Source: Formosa sp. L2A11
GTDB lineage: Bacteria; Bacteroidota; Bacteroidia; Flavobacteriales; Flavobacteriaceae
DNA length: 64,000 bases
NCBI RefSeq assembly: GCF_009796865.1
Contig: NZ_CP047028.1
Span: 248,001-312,000 of the forward strand
Direction: 5' to 3'
The notes under the pieces were generated by a model. That model saw only the letters and a list, made by a program, of their open reading frames with translations. It was not told where the DNA came from and made no database searches. Below are positions 47,146 through 54,591 of the stretch, piece after piece (within the stretch, counting starts at the first letter, position 1; each line of letters opens with the position of its first letter). A program made the position numbers and the translations under genes.

Positions 47146-47178
47146 TTGCGAGTTTAAACATTTTTTTTTATAAATTTG
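47146..47178 (+). promoter_or_regulatory. Promoter upstream of the ssrA transcript
   Basis: TTG at 47146-47148 and TAAATTTG (exact TAnnTTTG) at 47171-47178, 22 bp apart. The transcript would start near 47185 and include the structured stretch at 47222-47303 before mature tmRNA. Confidence 0.5.
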
Positions 47179-47221
47179 CAATCCTAATTTTTTTCTTATT
47201 CTATTAAGATGAATTTTAGTT

Positions 47222-47303
47222 GCGTTAAGGGTTGAAGCGGCATCCTTTTTAATTTTTTTTAATTAAAAAGATATAGCGGAAGACCTGACCCGGAGGGGAA
47301 CGC
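47222..47303 (+). ncRNA. Structured element upstream of ssrA
   Basis: An 82-base stretch closed by GCGTT (47222-47226) with AACGC (47299-47303). Inside is a perfect 10-bp hairpin CTTTTTAATT/AATTAAAAAG and the near-repeats AGCGGCATC and AGCGGAAGACC on its two sides, then a G/C-rich turn ACCCGGAGGGG. No reading frame is present. It ends 19 bases before the mature tmRNA. It may be a processed 5' leader or an independent RNA. I have the impression that similar GCGTTA...AACGCCC elements recur in flavobacterial intergenic regions, but could not check. Confidence 0.4.
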
Positions 47304-47322
47304 CCAAAATACTTACTACAAT

Positions 47323-47715
47323 GGGGTCGACTGGTTTTGACAGCGAGATTTATTGAACGGTAAGCACGTCGTGTAATGATTTTGATACACGTAAAAGGCT
47401 AGATCACACTTTTAAACGGCGAGAATAACTACGCTTTAGCTGCTTAATCCGAATTATAGTAGGATTGGCCTAGGTACACCAGGTGTACAAGCTTTATGTC
47501 TCCGGAAAGCCTTGATTGACGGCGTTCCATTTTGAGATATCGTAAATGTCAATATAGAAAGTGAGGCGCTTTGACTCGCTTTTGAAACTAAAGAAGATAA
47601 GTTGTAAGTGGGTTGTCTTTAACCAGCTTACAAACGAAAACCCAAGAAAAGAATAAGCGTGTAGAAACCCCTTTGATGACTTGTTTGGACGAGAGTTCGA
47701 TTCTCTCCGACTCCA
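47323..47715 (+). ncRNA. ssrA: Transfer-messenger RNA
   Basis: The 5' end GGGGTCGACTGGTTTTGACA and the 3' T-arm GAGAGTTCGATTCTCTC with acceptor strand CGACTCC define the tRNA-like domain. Acceptor pairing is GGGGTCG/CGACTCC with one G-T pair. The resume frame at 47418 reads GGC GAG AAT AAC TAC GCT TTA GCT GCT TAA, giving the degradation tag GENNYALAA. CCA is not encoded after the discriminator A at 47715. It rescues stalled ribosomes. The 3' end appears to be the attachment site of the following mobile element. Confidence 0.96.
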
Positions 47716-47720
47716 CTAAA
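47690..47720 (+). other. Probable attL core at the ssrA 3' end
   Basis: The T-arm/acceptor part of ssrA is a frequent target of tyrosine integrases, and an integrase gene begins about 500 bp downstream with ICE genes behind it. The element would have restored the tmRNA 3' end on insertion. Only one copy of this sequence is in the window, so the exact core cannot be defined. Confidence 0.5.
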
Positions 47721-47740
47721 GGCCTATTAAAAAGCCTCAT

Positions 47741-47771
47741 AAACCCCAAAATCTCTTTGATTTTGGGGTTT
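47741..47771 (+). terminator. Terminator behind ssrA
   Basis: A perfect 13-bp stem (core CCCCAAAATC/GATTTTGGGG, arms 47741-47753 and 47759-47771, loop TCTTT) running into TTTTTT. It is 26 bases past the mature tmRNA end. Confidence 0.88.
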
Positions 47772-47817
47772 TTTATTAGTATTGATATAATTTGAAGCCA
47801 AATGATATCAATTAAAA

Positions 47818-47886
47818 GGTGACCTATTCGGTGACCTATCACAACTAAATAAAAACAGGTCACCCAATCACACCCAAAAAATTGAC
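47818..47886 (+). repeat. GGTGACC module, copy 1
   Basis: GGTGACC at 47818 and 47830 (12-bp period), the inverted GGTCACC at 47858-47864, CACACC at 47869 and ATTGAC at 47881-47886. The same order occurs in copy 2, 251 bp downstream, with near-identical spacing. Confidence 0.8.
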
Positions 47887-48068
47887 AACCAAAATGTTAC
47901 AGATATTTTTTAACATTTACATTATTGTTATATTTTTTCATTTCATTCCTTATTATAGACTATAATTCTTCTATTTTTTTATATAAAATTTGATTTTCAT
48001 TAATTAAAAAACCAATTTAAAACACCTAAAGCTTAATTGAAAGAAACAAAGAATAATCCTCATCCTCG

Positions 48069-48136
48069 GGTGACCTTTTCGGTGACCTATTTCAATTTCT
48101 AAAAATGGGTCACCGAAACACACCTAACCTATTGAC
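48069..48136 (+). repeat. GGTGACC module, copy 2
   Basis: GGTGACC at 48069 and 48081, inverted GGTCACC at 48108-48114, CACACC at 48119 and ATTGAC at 48131-48136. Spacings are 12 and 27 bp (12 and 28 in copy 1). It ends 94 bp before the integrase ATG. Confidence 0.8.
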
Positions 48137-48230
48137 ATAATGCTTCTTACGTAAGACAACCAATTTTAAAGTTTGTAAAAAATAATGTAACTTAGAAAGT
48201 AAAAGAAAAAAACTTCTAAAATTAAACGTT

Positions 48231-49466
48231 ATGAATACAGATTTTCACACCCTGTTTCACTTATTAACATCGAAAACAAATAGCAAAGGATTAGCTCCAA
48301 TTTATATGCGACTTACTGTTGCAAAAAAACGTCTAGAGTATAGTATAACCCGGAGAATCGATCCGAAACGATGGAACTCTAAACAACAAAAAGTTATTGG
48401 CAAGGATAGAGATGCTATTGAAATAAATAATCATATCAATAACCTAAAACATAAATTATATAAAATTCATCAACAGAAAATTGATGAAGATGATCGTATA
48501 ACCGCAATTTCATTAATGAACGCTTTAAAAGGTGGAGGTAAAAAATCCAAATATCTCCTTGAAATCTTTTTAGATCACAATAACAGAACAGACACCTTAG
48601 CAGGAAAAGATATATCTCTTAGTACAGCAAAACGATATTGGACATGCTATGATCATGTAAAACAATTTATTGAAGAAGAATACAAACAAGAGGATCTGAG
48701 ATTAAGAGATATTGATAATCGATTTATTGTAAAATTTGAGTTTTTCCTAAAAACGGTAAGAAAATGCAACCATAATTCAGCATTAAAATATATCAATAAT
48801 TTAAAGAAAATAATACGGATAGCCCTAGCCAATCAATGGATGGATATTGATCCTTTCTATAATTATAAGGTTCAGTATGAAACTGTAGAACGCGAGTTTC
48901 TAAACACAGAAGAGGTCGATGCCCTATATTATAAAGAGTTGCATGTAGATCGGCTACGATTAGTAAGAGATATGTTTATATTTTCATGCTATACAGGTCT
49001 AGCCTACTCTGATGTTGCCAAGTTAACAAAATCTGACATTGTAATTGGCTTGGATGGTGGAAAATGGATTCGTATAAAACGTACCAAAACCAATACATTA
49101 AGTAGTATTCCTCTTTTACCAATCGCGGAAGAAATTATAGAACGCTATTCAGATCATCCAGAAGTAAAGATTAATAATCATATTATACCTGTGCTCAGTA
49201 ACCAAAAATCGAATGCATTTCTAAAAGAAATCGCCATAATGTGCGGCATCGAAAAACCATTGACAACGCATCTGGCCCGCCATACTTTTGCTACTACCAT
49301 AACTTTAACCAACGGCGTTCCTATTGAGTCTGTTAGTAAAATGTTAGGTCATAAATCTCTTAGAACAACTCAGCACTATGCAAAAATTGTTGATCGTAAA
49401 GTCAGTGAAGACATGAGTGTCTTGAGAGAAAAATTAAATAATAAGTCAATCAAAAAACAGAAATAA
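48231..49466 (+). CDS. Tyrosine recombinase/integrase (Bacteroidetes CTn type)
   Basis: 411 residues: arm-DNA-binding N-domain (about 1-95, TSKTNSKGLAPIYMRLTV), a SAM-like core-binding domain (about 108-215) and the catalytic domain. H347-x-x-R350 (THLARHTFATT), H374 (LGHKSL) and nucleophile Y383 (TTQHYAKI) are present. The first catalytic Arg is replaced by Ala in CYTGLAYSD (residue 258), as in IntDOT-like enzymes that lack this Arg. It would excise and integrate the element at ssrA. Confidence 0.95.
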   Translation: MNTDFHTLFHLLTSKTNSKGLAPIYMRLTVAKKRLEYSITRRIDPKRWNSKQQKVIGKDRDAIEINNHINNLKHKLYKIHQQKIDEDDRITAISLMNALKGGGKKSKYLLEIFLDHNNRTDTLAGKDISLSTAKRYWTCYDHVKQFIEEEYKQEDLRLRDIDNRFIVKFEFFLKTVRKCNHNSALKYINNLKKIIRIALANQWMDIDPFYNYKVQYETVEREFLNTEEVDALYYKELHVDRLRLVRDMFIFSCYTGLAYSDVAKLTKSDIVIGLDGGKWIRIKRTKTNTLSSIPLLPIAEEIIERYSDHPEVKINNHIIPVLSNQKSNAFLKEIAIMCGIEKPLTTHLARHTFATTITLTNGVPIESVSKMLGHKSLRTTQHYAKIVDRKVSEDMSVLREKLNNKSIKKQK

Positions 49467-49472
49467 ACAAAA

Positions 49473-50102
49473 TTAATTACATAAAGTTTTATCCAAAATA
49501 AAACTCATAGTATCTTTTATACCGTTCATTCCTTGCTCCATATTAACATCTATGCCGCAAAAAAGAGAGTTTGTAGATTTTCCATGAAGCACCAGATAGT
49601 AGGATCCTGCAAGTAGTAGAGCTAATATATCACGTAAATCAATTTTTTCAGATTCTACCCTTTTGTCAGTTAATTGAAATATCTCTAAAAGAAGTTCTTC
49701 TCTTTCCTTACTTACACTTTCTAATAAATCGGAGTTCTGACTGAGTTCCCATAGCGTGAGCTTTTGTAATTCTGAATTATTTTGAAAGTATTCCAATTGA
49801 TTTTTAAGCAAGATATCTGCGATCTCATTAGTAGATAAGCCTTGTTTCCCTTCTAGCAATTGCTTTACCGTTCCCAAAGCATCAGGCCAATAATTTTTTT
49901 GTTTAATATAGGTTTCCACCAAATTATCTACAGAATCAAAGTAAAGAGAAATAAGCCGTCTATTCAAATCAGCTTCCTTAGCTATTTTAGTAGCTGTCAG
50001 ACCTGTATATCCTTCACGTTCTAGCACCTTACCAACTGCATTAATTAGCCTTTGTTTTGAACGTTCTTTATCATTAACAAGCCCTTGATATTTTTTTGTC
50101 AT
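49473..50102 (-). CDS. TetR/AcrR family transcriptional regulator
   Basis: 209 residues with an N-terminal TetR helix-turn-helix: LINAVGKVLEREGYTGLTATKIAKEADLNRRLISLYFDSVDNL (about 15-60). The C-terminal domain is helical with no known ligand signature. It converges with the integrase gene (6 bp apart) and is divergent from rteC across a 436-bp gap that contains a strong dyad (50371-50392), a possible operator. It may repress excision or transfer. Confidence 0.88.
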   Translation of the reverse strand: MTKKYQGLVNDKERSKQRLINAVGKVLEREGYTGLTATKIAKEADLNRRLISLYFDSVDNLVETYIKQKNYWPDALGTVKQLLEGKQGLSTNEIADILLKNQLEYFQNNSELQKLTLWELSQNSDLLESVSKEREELLLEIFQLTDKRVESEKIDLRDILALLLAGSYYLVLHGKSTNSLFCGIDVNMEQGMNGIKDTMSFILDKTLCN

Positions 50103-50538
50103 TGCGTTTATCGTATTGAAAAATTAAAACCAAGAGATAAAGCAGTTTAAATTGAGGTAGATTACACAGGAGGCAGTAGAAAATATTCGTTCCATAAAAG
50201 TAATTATAATCCCTTTACTAGACTAGCAAAACAAATCTTTAACTAAAAAACCATATAATTTAAGAACTATTTTAATTAAATTATCATTATTTACGAGTTA
50301 AATATATTTAATTCTCAAAATGAACCCTAATTATTTAGCTTTCCTCAATTCTATAGTTGAACAATATTTATTTTTCTCGTAAACGAGAAAAACACTTATA
50401 TTTATAATTATCAGGCAATTACACAGTTCAAGGGCATACTTATTTCTCAAACAAACTAAAATACCTAGAAAATTATCTGTTAACATTACTTTTTTAAAAT
50501 GCATTACGCATTCATATTAACAACCTAAAACCAATAAT
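50103..50538. other. Divergent regulatory gap between the TetR and rteC-like genes
   Basis: 436 AT-rich bases. The one strong signal is the dyad at 50371-50392; a half copy of it (TTTACGAG) occurs near 50290. No gene and no exact TAnnTTTG promoter were found. Confidence 0.55.
50371..50392. promoter_or_regulatory. Perfect dyad, possible TetR operator
   Basis: TTTTTCTCGT (50371-50380) and ACGAGAAAAA (50383-50392) form a perfect 10-bp inverted repeat with a 2-bp centre. Size and symmetry suit a TetR-family dimer. It lies 270 bp from the tetR start and 147 bp from the rteC-like start. Confidence 0.5.
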
Positions 50539-51384
50539 ATGAAGCAGAAACTACTAACTGAATTTAAAGAGAAACTATTATATATTGAAAATTCTTCCCA
50601 TGGAATTAAACCACGAGCAATGCAGTCTATTGAATTATCAAGACGTGTATTACGGCTTCTTAGAAGAGATGTCATTTCCTATGGGTTTAAATCTACTCAA
50701 CATGAAATTGACTTTTTCAAATACACCAAAATTATTCCTCAAAAAGAACTTATTTACTTCTTAAAAGTAATTAATTTCGAACAAGAGTTACCTAAAAGCG
50801 ACAAAGAATCACAACGCCAGTTAATTGAATTTAAACTGCAACGGTTTAACCGTTTCTTTTTGCGCCACATAGATTTCGGTCAATATTTAGAATTAGAGAA
50901 TACTCACTTTGACGAGCATTATTTTACGAGAAAACACAATTCGGATACCCGTTTGGCAATTTCAAAATTATATAATGAAGATTTACTTTTTAATACTCCA
51001 AAAAGCACGCTTCTTGCAGAATTCAAGGCTTGCTCTGCCTTTGTTGGCTATCTACAAAAGAGACTATTCCATATTGAAAATCCCACACTCGTGAAAGACC
51101 CAAAAGAAAACACTAAACTAATATGGCCGTTTGGTTTTTCTGCTTTTGTTGAACTTATCTCTTTACTTAGTGCATCAGGACTTCACACCAAAAACAATAT
51201 AACTATTATAGATTTAGCACGAAAATTTCAGGAAATAATTGATATTGAAATGAAAGGTTTTTATAATACTCGTAATGAAAATGCTACAAGGTCAAAAGGA
51301 CCAACTCAATTTACAGATGCTATGTTAATCGCATATTTAAATGAACTGAGTAAAAAAGATGAATTAAACCCTAATGACCAATAG
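50539..51384 (+). CDS. RteC family protein
   Basis: 281 residues resembling RteC of Bacteroides conjugative transposons: ELIYFLKVINFEQELPKSD, FFLRHIDFGQYLELENTHFDEHYFTRKH and the C-terminal IWPFGFSAFVELISLLSASGLHTKNN. In CTnDOT, RteC binds upstream of the excision genes and activates them. Here the next gene is the excisionase-like HTH protein, in line with that role. RteA/RteB sensor genes are not seen in the window. Confidence 0.82.
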   Translation: MKQKLLTEFKEKLLYIENSSHGIKPRAMQSIELSRRVLRLLRRDVISYGFKSTQHEIDFFKYTKIIPQKELIYFLKVINFEQELPKSDKESQRQLIEFKLQRFNRFFLRHIDFGQYLELENTHFDEHYFTRKHNSDTRLAISKLYNEDLLFNTPKSTLLAEFKACSAFVGYLQKRLFHIENPTLVKDPKENTKLIWPFGFSAFVELISLLSASGLHTKNNITIIDLARKFQEIIDIEMKGFYNTRNENATRSKGPTQFTDAMLIAYLNELSKKDELNPNDQ

Positions 51385-51685
51385 TTTTCTATAGTTCAAT
51401 TACCTCCCTATTACTACCTTATAGGGTGTTTTTCTTGTGTATAAGCCTTCCGCACCTAAATCCCCATAAAACCATTCATTTTTCTGCATTTTCATCTTAA
51501 TTAACGGTCGAAAAGCTTACAAAACCCTCCATTTTGATAAATGTTAAATTATGGCATTAGTAGAGCTGTGATAGAGTAAAAATTACCCTAAACTAACCCA
51601 AATTTGTCAAAAGAAGCTCAATTCACTCCAAAGCACATCACTCTTAAGTATTGAAGCTTATATGTTTAATTAAAAATCATTCATT
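51385..51685. other. Gap before the excisionase-like gene
   Basis: 301 AT-rich bases between rteC and the HTH gene. If RteC works as in CTnDOT, its binding site should be here. I see no clear inverted repeat or promoter box. Confidence 0.45.
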
Positions 51686-51970
51686 ATGCCAACAAGTATC
51701 ATCACCACCGACGATCTTCATGAATTCAAACTAGAATTAATCGACGACATCAAGCGATTGTTTGCAGAACAATCTAAAAGACAATTAAAAACCTATCTCA
51801 AATCAACAGAGGTTATGAGTTTGCTTAAAATAAGCTCCGGAACTTTACAAAATTTACGCCTTAATGGAACTATTCCATACACACGTATTGGTGGTATAAT
51901 CTACTATTCTGCCGAAGAAATACAAGCTGTTATGATAGAAAACAAAGTAGATATTGACAAAAATATGTAG
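51686..51970 (+). CDS. Excisionase-like helix-turn-helix protein
   Basis: 94 residues with a MerR/Xis-type HTH_17 domain: YLKSTEVMSLLKISSGTLQNLRLNG followed by the wing TIPYTRIGGIIYYSAEEI. Small proteins of this type act as recombination directionality factors in Bacteroidetes elements. The initiator-like gene begins 3 bp after its stop. Confidence 0.85.
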   Translation: MPTSIITTDDLHEFKLELIDDIKRLFAEQSKRQLKTYLKSTEVMSLLKISSGTLQNLRLNGTIPYTRIGGIIYYSAEEIQAVMIENKVDIDKNM

Positions 51971-51973
51971 ATT

Positions 51974-52726
51974 ATGAATTACATAAAGTTACTTCATGCA
52001 GCTTTCGAAAAATTCCATCTTGATACAAGATTGAATCCAACTCATATCAGCCTTTATATGGCCATGTTTCTGGAATGGAATAGTAATCGTTTTGTAGAAG
52101 TATTCTTCATTAATCGAGGCGATTTGATGCAAGCATCAAAAATCGGCTCAAAATCCACATATCACAGATGCATTTCCGACCTAAATTCTTGGGGATATTT
52201 AAGCTATTTTCCATCTCATAATCCATACAAAGGAAGCATGGTAAAAATGACTGTTTTAGATTCAAATGACTCCATTAATTCCGAGCAAGAGTGTCCCACA
52301 TCTGGACAAGTAGAAGTACACAACAATCCCAATAATGGACAAGCTCCGGTACACTACAGTCCCATGAGAGGACAAGCATTGGTACACAACCGTCCCATTA
52401 ATGGACAAGCACTGGTATCTACTATAAACATTACTAAACAAGTAAACAATATAAAACAGCCAAAGGGCTGGCAGGAGGTAAAATTATTTTTTATTGAAAA
52501 AGATTTTAATGCTGATGAAGGAAAAAAATTCTTCGAGTATTACAAAAACCGAGACTGGAAAACTAGCGATGGAAATGACATTCGAGATTGGAAATCTATA
52601 GCCATAAATTGGATGGACAGAACTGAGCTATTCAGCCTAGGAAAACAATCAATCAAAAAACAAGTATCCCATATTAAGGACAACTTACGAACCACTAAAG
52701 ACAAAGACTATGGACAACCCCTCTAA
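51974..52726 (+). CDS. Replication-initiator-like protein with internal repeat linker
   Basis: 250 residues. The N-terminus (about 1-90) reads as a winged-helix DNA-binding domain (NPTHISLYMAMFLEWNSNRF, MQASKIGSKSTYHRCISDLNSWGYL). A linker (about 107-150) has four 11-residue GQxxVHxxP repeats. The C-terminus (KKFFEYYKNRDWKTSDGNDI, then RDWKSIAINWM) is like tails of phage O/DnaD-type initiators. The ATPase gene overlaps its end by 17 bp. The set resembles lambda O and P in organisation. Function is inferred, not known for this family. Confidence 0.6.
   Translation: MNYIKLLHAAFEKFHLDTRLNPTHISLYMAMFLEWNSNRFVEVFFINRGDLMQASKIGSKSTYHRCISDLNSWGYLSYFPSHNPYKGSMVKMTVLDSNDSINSEQECPTSGQVEVHNNPNNGQAPVHYSPMRGQALVHNRPINGQALVSTINITKQVNNIKQPKGWQEVKLFFIEKDFNADEGKKFFEYYKNRDWKTSDGNDIRDWKSIAINWMDRTELFSLGKQSIKKQVSHIKDNLRTTKDKDYGQPL
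52293..52424 (+). repeat. Four 33-bp iteron-like tandem repeats
   Basis: Units at 52293-52325, 52326-52358, 52359-52391 and 52392-52424. Each carries TCCCA, then GGACAAG ten bases later, then GTACAC (GTATCT in the last unit). GTCC...GGAC forms a short dyad inside units 1, 3 and 4. All copies lie in frame within the initiator-like gene. Confidence 0.85.
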
Positions 52727-53372
52727 AATTACAGAAGGTGGCATAGAATATGCCCTAGGAAAATTTGATGGCAAAAACGTAATCTACGATTTTGATCTAA
52801 TTTTGATTTACTTGAACGCCAAAGGAAAATTACTTTTTGGTGAGCATTTTAAAATATATAATCACGACCATGTTATTATTCGTAAGCTGTGCTATTACCT
52901 GATCAAGGATCACCAAAATTGCAAAAAAGATAACATCGATCCAGACAAAGGCCTACTGCTATCGGGACCAGTAGGCTGTGGCAAAACGAGCCTAATGAAA
53001 CTCATCCGACATCTCACCCCCTTGCAACGGCCTTATGAAATCATTCCCTGTCGCAATATCGCTTTCAGCTTTAATCACCTGGGATTTAAAACCATTGAAG
53101 ATTACGGCAACACAAAGTTTTTCTGTTTTGATGACCTCGGCATTGAGCCTTCAGGCAGGTACTATGGCAAGGATTTAAATGTTATGGGGGAAGTGCTTTT
53201 ATCACGCTACGAGCTTTATCTACAAACCAAACACAAGATTAAAACCCATGCCACCACCAACCTCAATGCTGAAGAGCTGGAAGAACGCTACGGGAACCGA
53301 GTTCGAAGTCGAATGCGTGAATTATTTAATTTAATTGCTTTTGATAAAAACTCAAAAGACAAACGCTCCTAG
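52710..53372 (+). CDS. AAA+ ATPase, DnaC/IstB-like helicase-loader type
   Basis: 220 residues. Walker A is LLLSGPVGCGKTSLMKLI (about residue 84), Walker B FFCFDDLGIEP (about 138), sensor-1 ATTNLNAEEL (about 188), and an arginine-rich end YGNRVRSRMRELF supplies the arginine-finger region. This is the pattern of DnaC-like loaders. It is translated from an ATG inside the end of the initiator-like gene, so both are coupled. A role in replication of the excised element is inferred. Confidence 0.75.
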   Translation: MDNPSKITEGGIEYALGKFDGKNVIYDFDLILIYLNAKGKLLFGEHFKIYNHDHVIIRKLCYYLIKDHQNCKKDNIDPDKGLLLSGPVGCGKTSLMKLIRHLTPLQRPYEIIPCRNIAFSFNHLGFKTIEDYGNTKFFCFDDLGIEPSGRYYGKDLNVMGEVLLSRYELYLQTKHKIKTHATTNLNAEELEERYGNRVRSRMRELFNLIAFDKNSKDKRS

Positions 53373-53481
53373 GGATTTTTATTAGAGTTTTTCCATTTTA
53401 AAAATTCTAAGATCAAAGCTTTGGCTATGGCTTTTAAGCAATTTACAATTTCTAATCCCAGGTCTTTCATGATCTTTTATT

Positions 53482-54114
53482 TTAGTAGGTTTCTAGAATG
53501 TTTAGGATAATTAAAGCGATTCTTGTGGCATTTTCTTTAGAAGACAGAAAGCTATTTTCATCTGCATTAGATAAAAACCCCAATTCCAAGAGTAGCGCAG
53601 GACACTGTTTTGCAGTGTCTCGTAACACCTGAAAATTTGCAAACTTCACACCTCGACTCTCAAAGCCTAATTGTTTTTTAAATTGGTTTTGCAACTGGTA
53701 GGCCATCCAAACGGCAGTCTTGGAATACTTGAATGGATATCTATAAGCAAACACTTCAACTCCCCTAGCCCTATGGTTTTTAGCATGATTACAATGCAAA
53801 GACAAAAACAAATCGGCATCTAGCGCCATAGCCAATCGGGTTCTATCACCAAGCGAAATCAAAGTATCAGAGTATCGGGTTAAAAAAATGAGATGGGGTT
53901 CTTTTAGGCTAGAATTTAATCGCAAGACCTCTTGAGCCACATTCAAAACAATGTCTTTTTCCTGAGCTCCATTTCTAGCTAGAGCTCCTGAATCTATTCC
54001 TCCATGACCTGCATCAATTACAATGCGTTTTTGAGCACCTAGGTCTTGACCAAAACAGATGCACATTTGGAAGAGTAAAATCATAAAACTGACGTTTTTA
54101 AGCCCTTTTTTCAT
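53482..54114 (-). CDS. N-acetylmuramoyl-L-alanine amidase (Amidase_3)
   Basis: 210 residues with a signal peptide (cleavage near CFGQ, residue 23). Zn-binding residues appear in VIDAGHGGIDSG (His), the Glu in NGAQEKDIVL and the His in LSLHCNHAKN; the catalytic Glu is in LLLELGFLSN. In conjugative elements such hydrolases open peptidoglycan for the secretion channel. It is encoded opposite to the tra operon and shares its regulatory gap. Confidence 0.9.
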   Translation of the reverse strand: MKKGLKNVSFMILLFQMCICFGQDLGAQKRIVIDAGHGGIDSGALARNGAQEKDIVLNVAQEVLRLNSSLKEPHLIFLTRYSDTLISLGDRTRLAMALDADLFLSLHCNHAKNHRARGVEVFAYRYPFKYSKTAVWMAYQLQNQFKKQLGFESRGVKFANFQVLRDTAKQCPALLLELGFLSNADENSFLSSKENATRIALIILNILETY

Positions 54115-54160
54115 TTTTAAATTTCGAGTTTCTCACTAGTGCCTGGTCTGAAATCATAAA

Positions 54161-54275
54161 TTTTGATATCATTTGAGATGAAATAAAACCAAGCTAATTC
54201 AAACAAAATTATTTATTTAATATACTGATTAACAGTATTTTAAAGGCAAATATATGTAATTTACTGATATCAAAA
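54161..54275. promoter_or_regulatory. Nested inverted repeats in the amidase/tra divergent gap
   Basis: TTTTGATATCA (54161-54171) and its exact inverse TGATATCAAAA (54265-54275) flank a second dyad ATACTG-ATTAA-CAGTAT (54222-54238). TACTGAT also occurs as a direct repeat (54223 and 54263). This can be an operator region for both transcripts or part of an oriT; the sequence does not decide. Confidence 0.5.
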
Positions 54276-54302
54276 TAAATACAAATTTTAAAACCAAACG
54301 TG

Positions 54303-54590
54303 ATGAAAAAATCAATCTATTTTACCGCAGTGCTTTCGCTATTATCCACAACGCTTTTCGCACAAATTGGAGGCATTGAAGCTTCAGTGGATGATGTATC
54401 GAATACCATTCGAACCATTTTCCCAATCATTCTAGGGGTTATTTTTCTAGTTGGATTCTTATTTAATGCTGGTCATTTTTTTGGAGAAAACGCCGATTTA
54501 AAAAAAGGAATTACCAGAGTACTGGTCTTTGTTTTAATAGCCGGTGCTGTTGTTGGAATTTTCACTTACCTAATCGGAATCGTCGTGTAG
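54303..54590 (+). CDS. VirB2-like pilin/TraE-type conjugation protein
   Basis: 95 residues from the ATG at 54303 (a GTG at 54300 is possible). Signal peptide ending LFAQ, then two hydrophobic segments (IFPIILGVIFLVGFLFNAG and VLVFVLIAGAVVGIFTYLIG) separated by a charged turn. This is the VirB2/TraE (DUF4134-like) layout. First gene of the tra operon. Confidence 0.75.
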   Translation: MKKSIYFTAVLSLLSTTLFAQIGGIEASVDDVSNTIRTIFPIILGVIFLVGFLFNAGHFFGENADLKKGITRVLVFVLIAGAVVGIFTYLIGIVV

Positions 54591-54591
54591 C

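Larger units (their letters stand above)
47716..48230. other. Gene-free stretch between ssrA and integrase
   Basis: 515 bases holding the ssrA terminator and two copies of a GGTGACC repeat module (listed separately), with AT-rich spacer between. This is where a tyrosine integrase and excisionase would be expected to bind. Confidence 0.6.

Noticed and set aside
47588-47863. Reading frames of 91 and 60 codons on both strands across the end of ssrA
   Set aside because: They overlap the tmRNA tRNA-like domain and its terminator and have no protein features.
47818-48136. CRISPR array
   Set aside because: Only two modules, 251 bp apart, with internal inverted parts; no regular repeat-spacer pattern and no cas gene.
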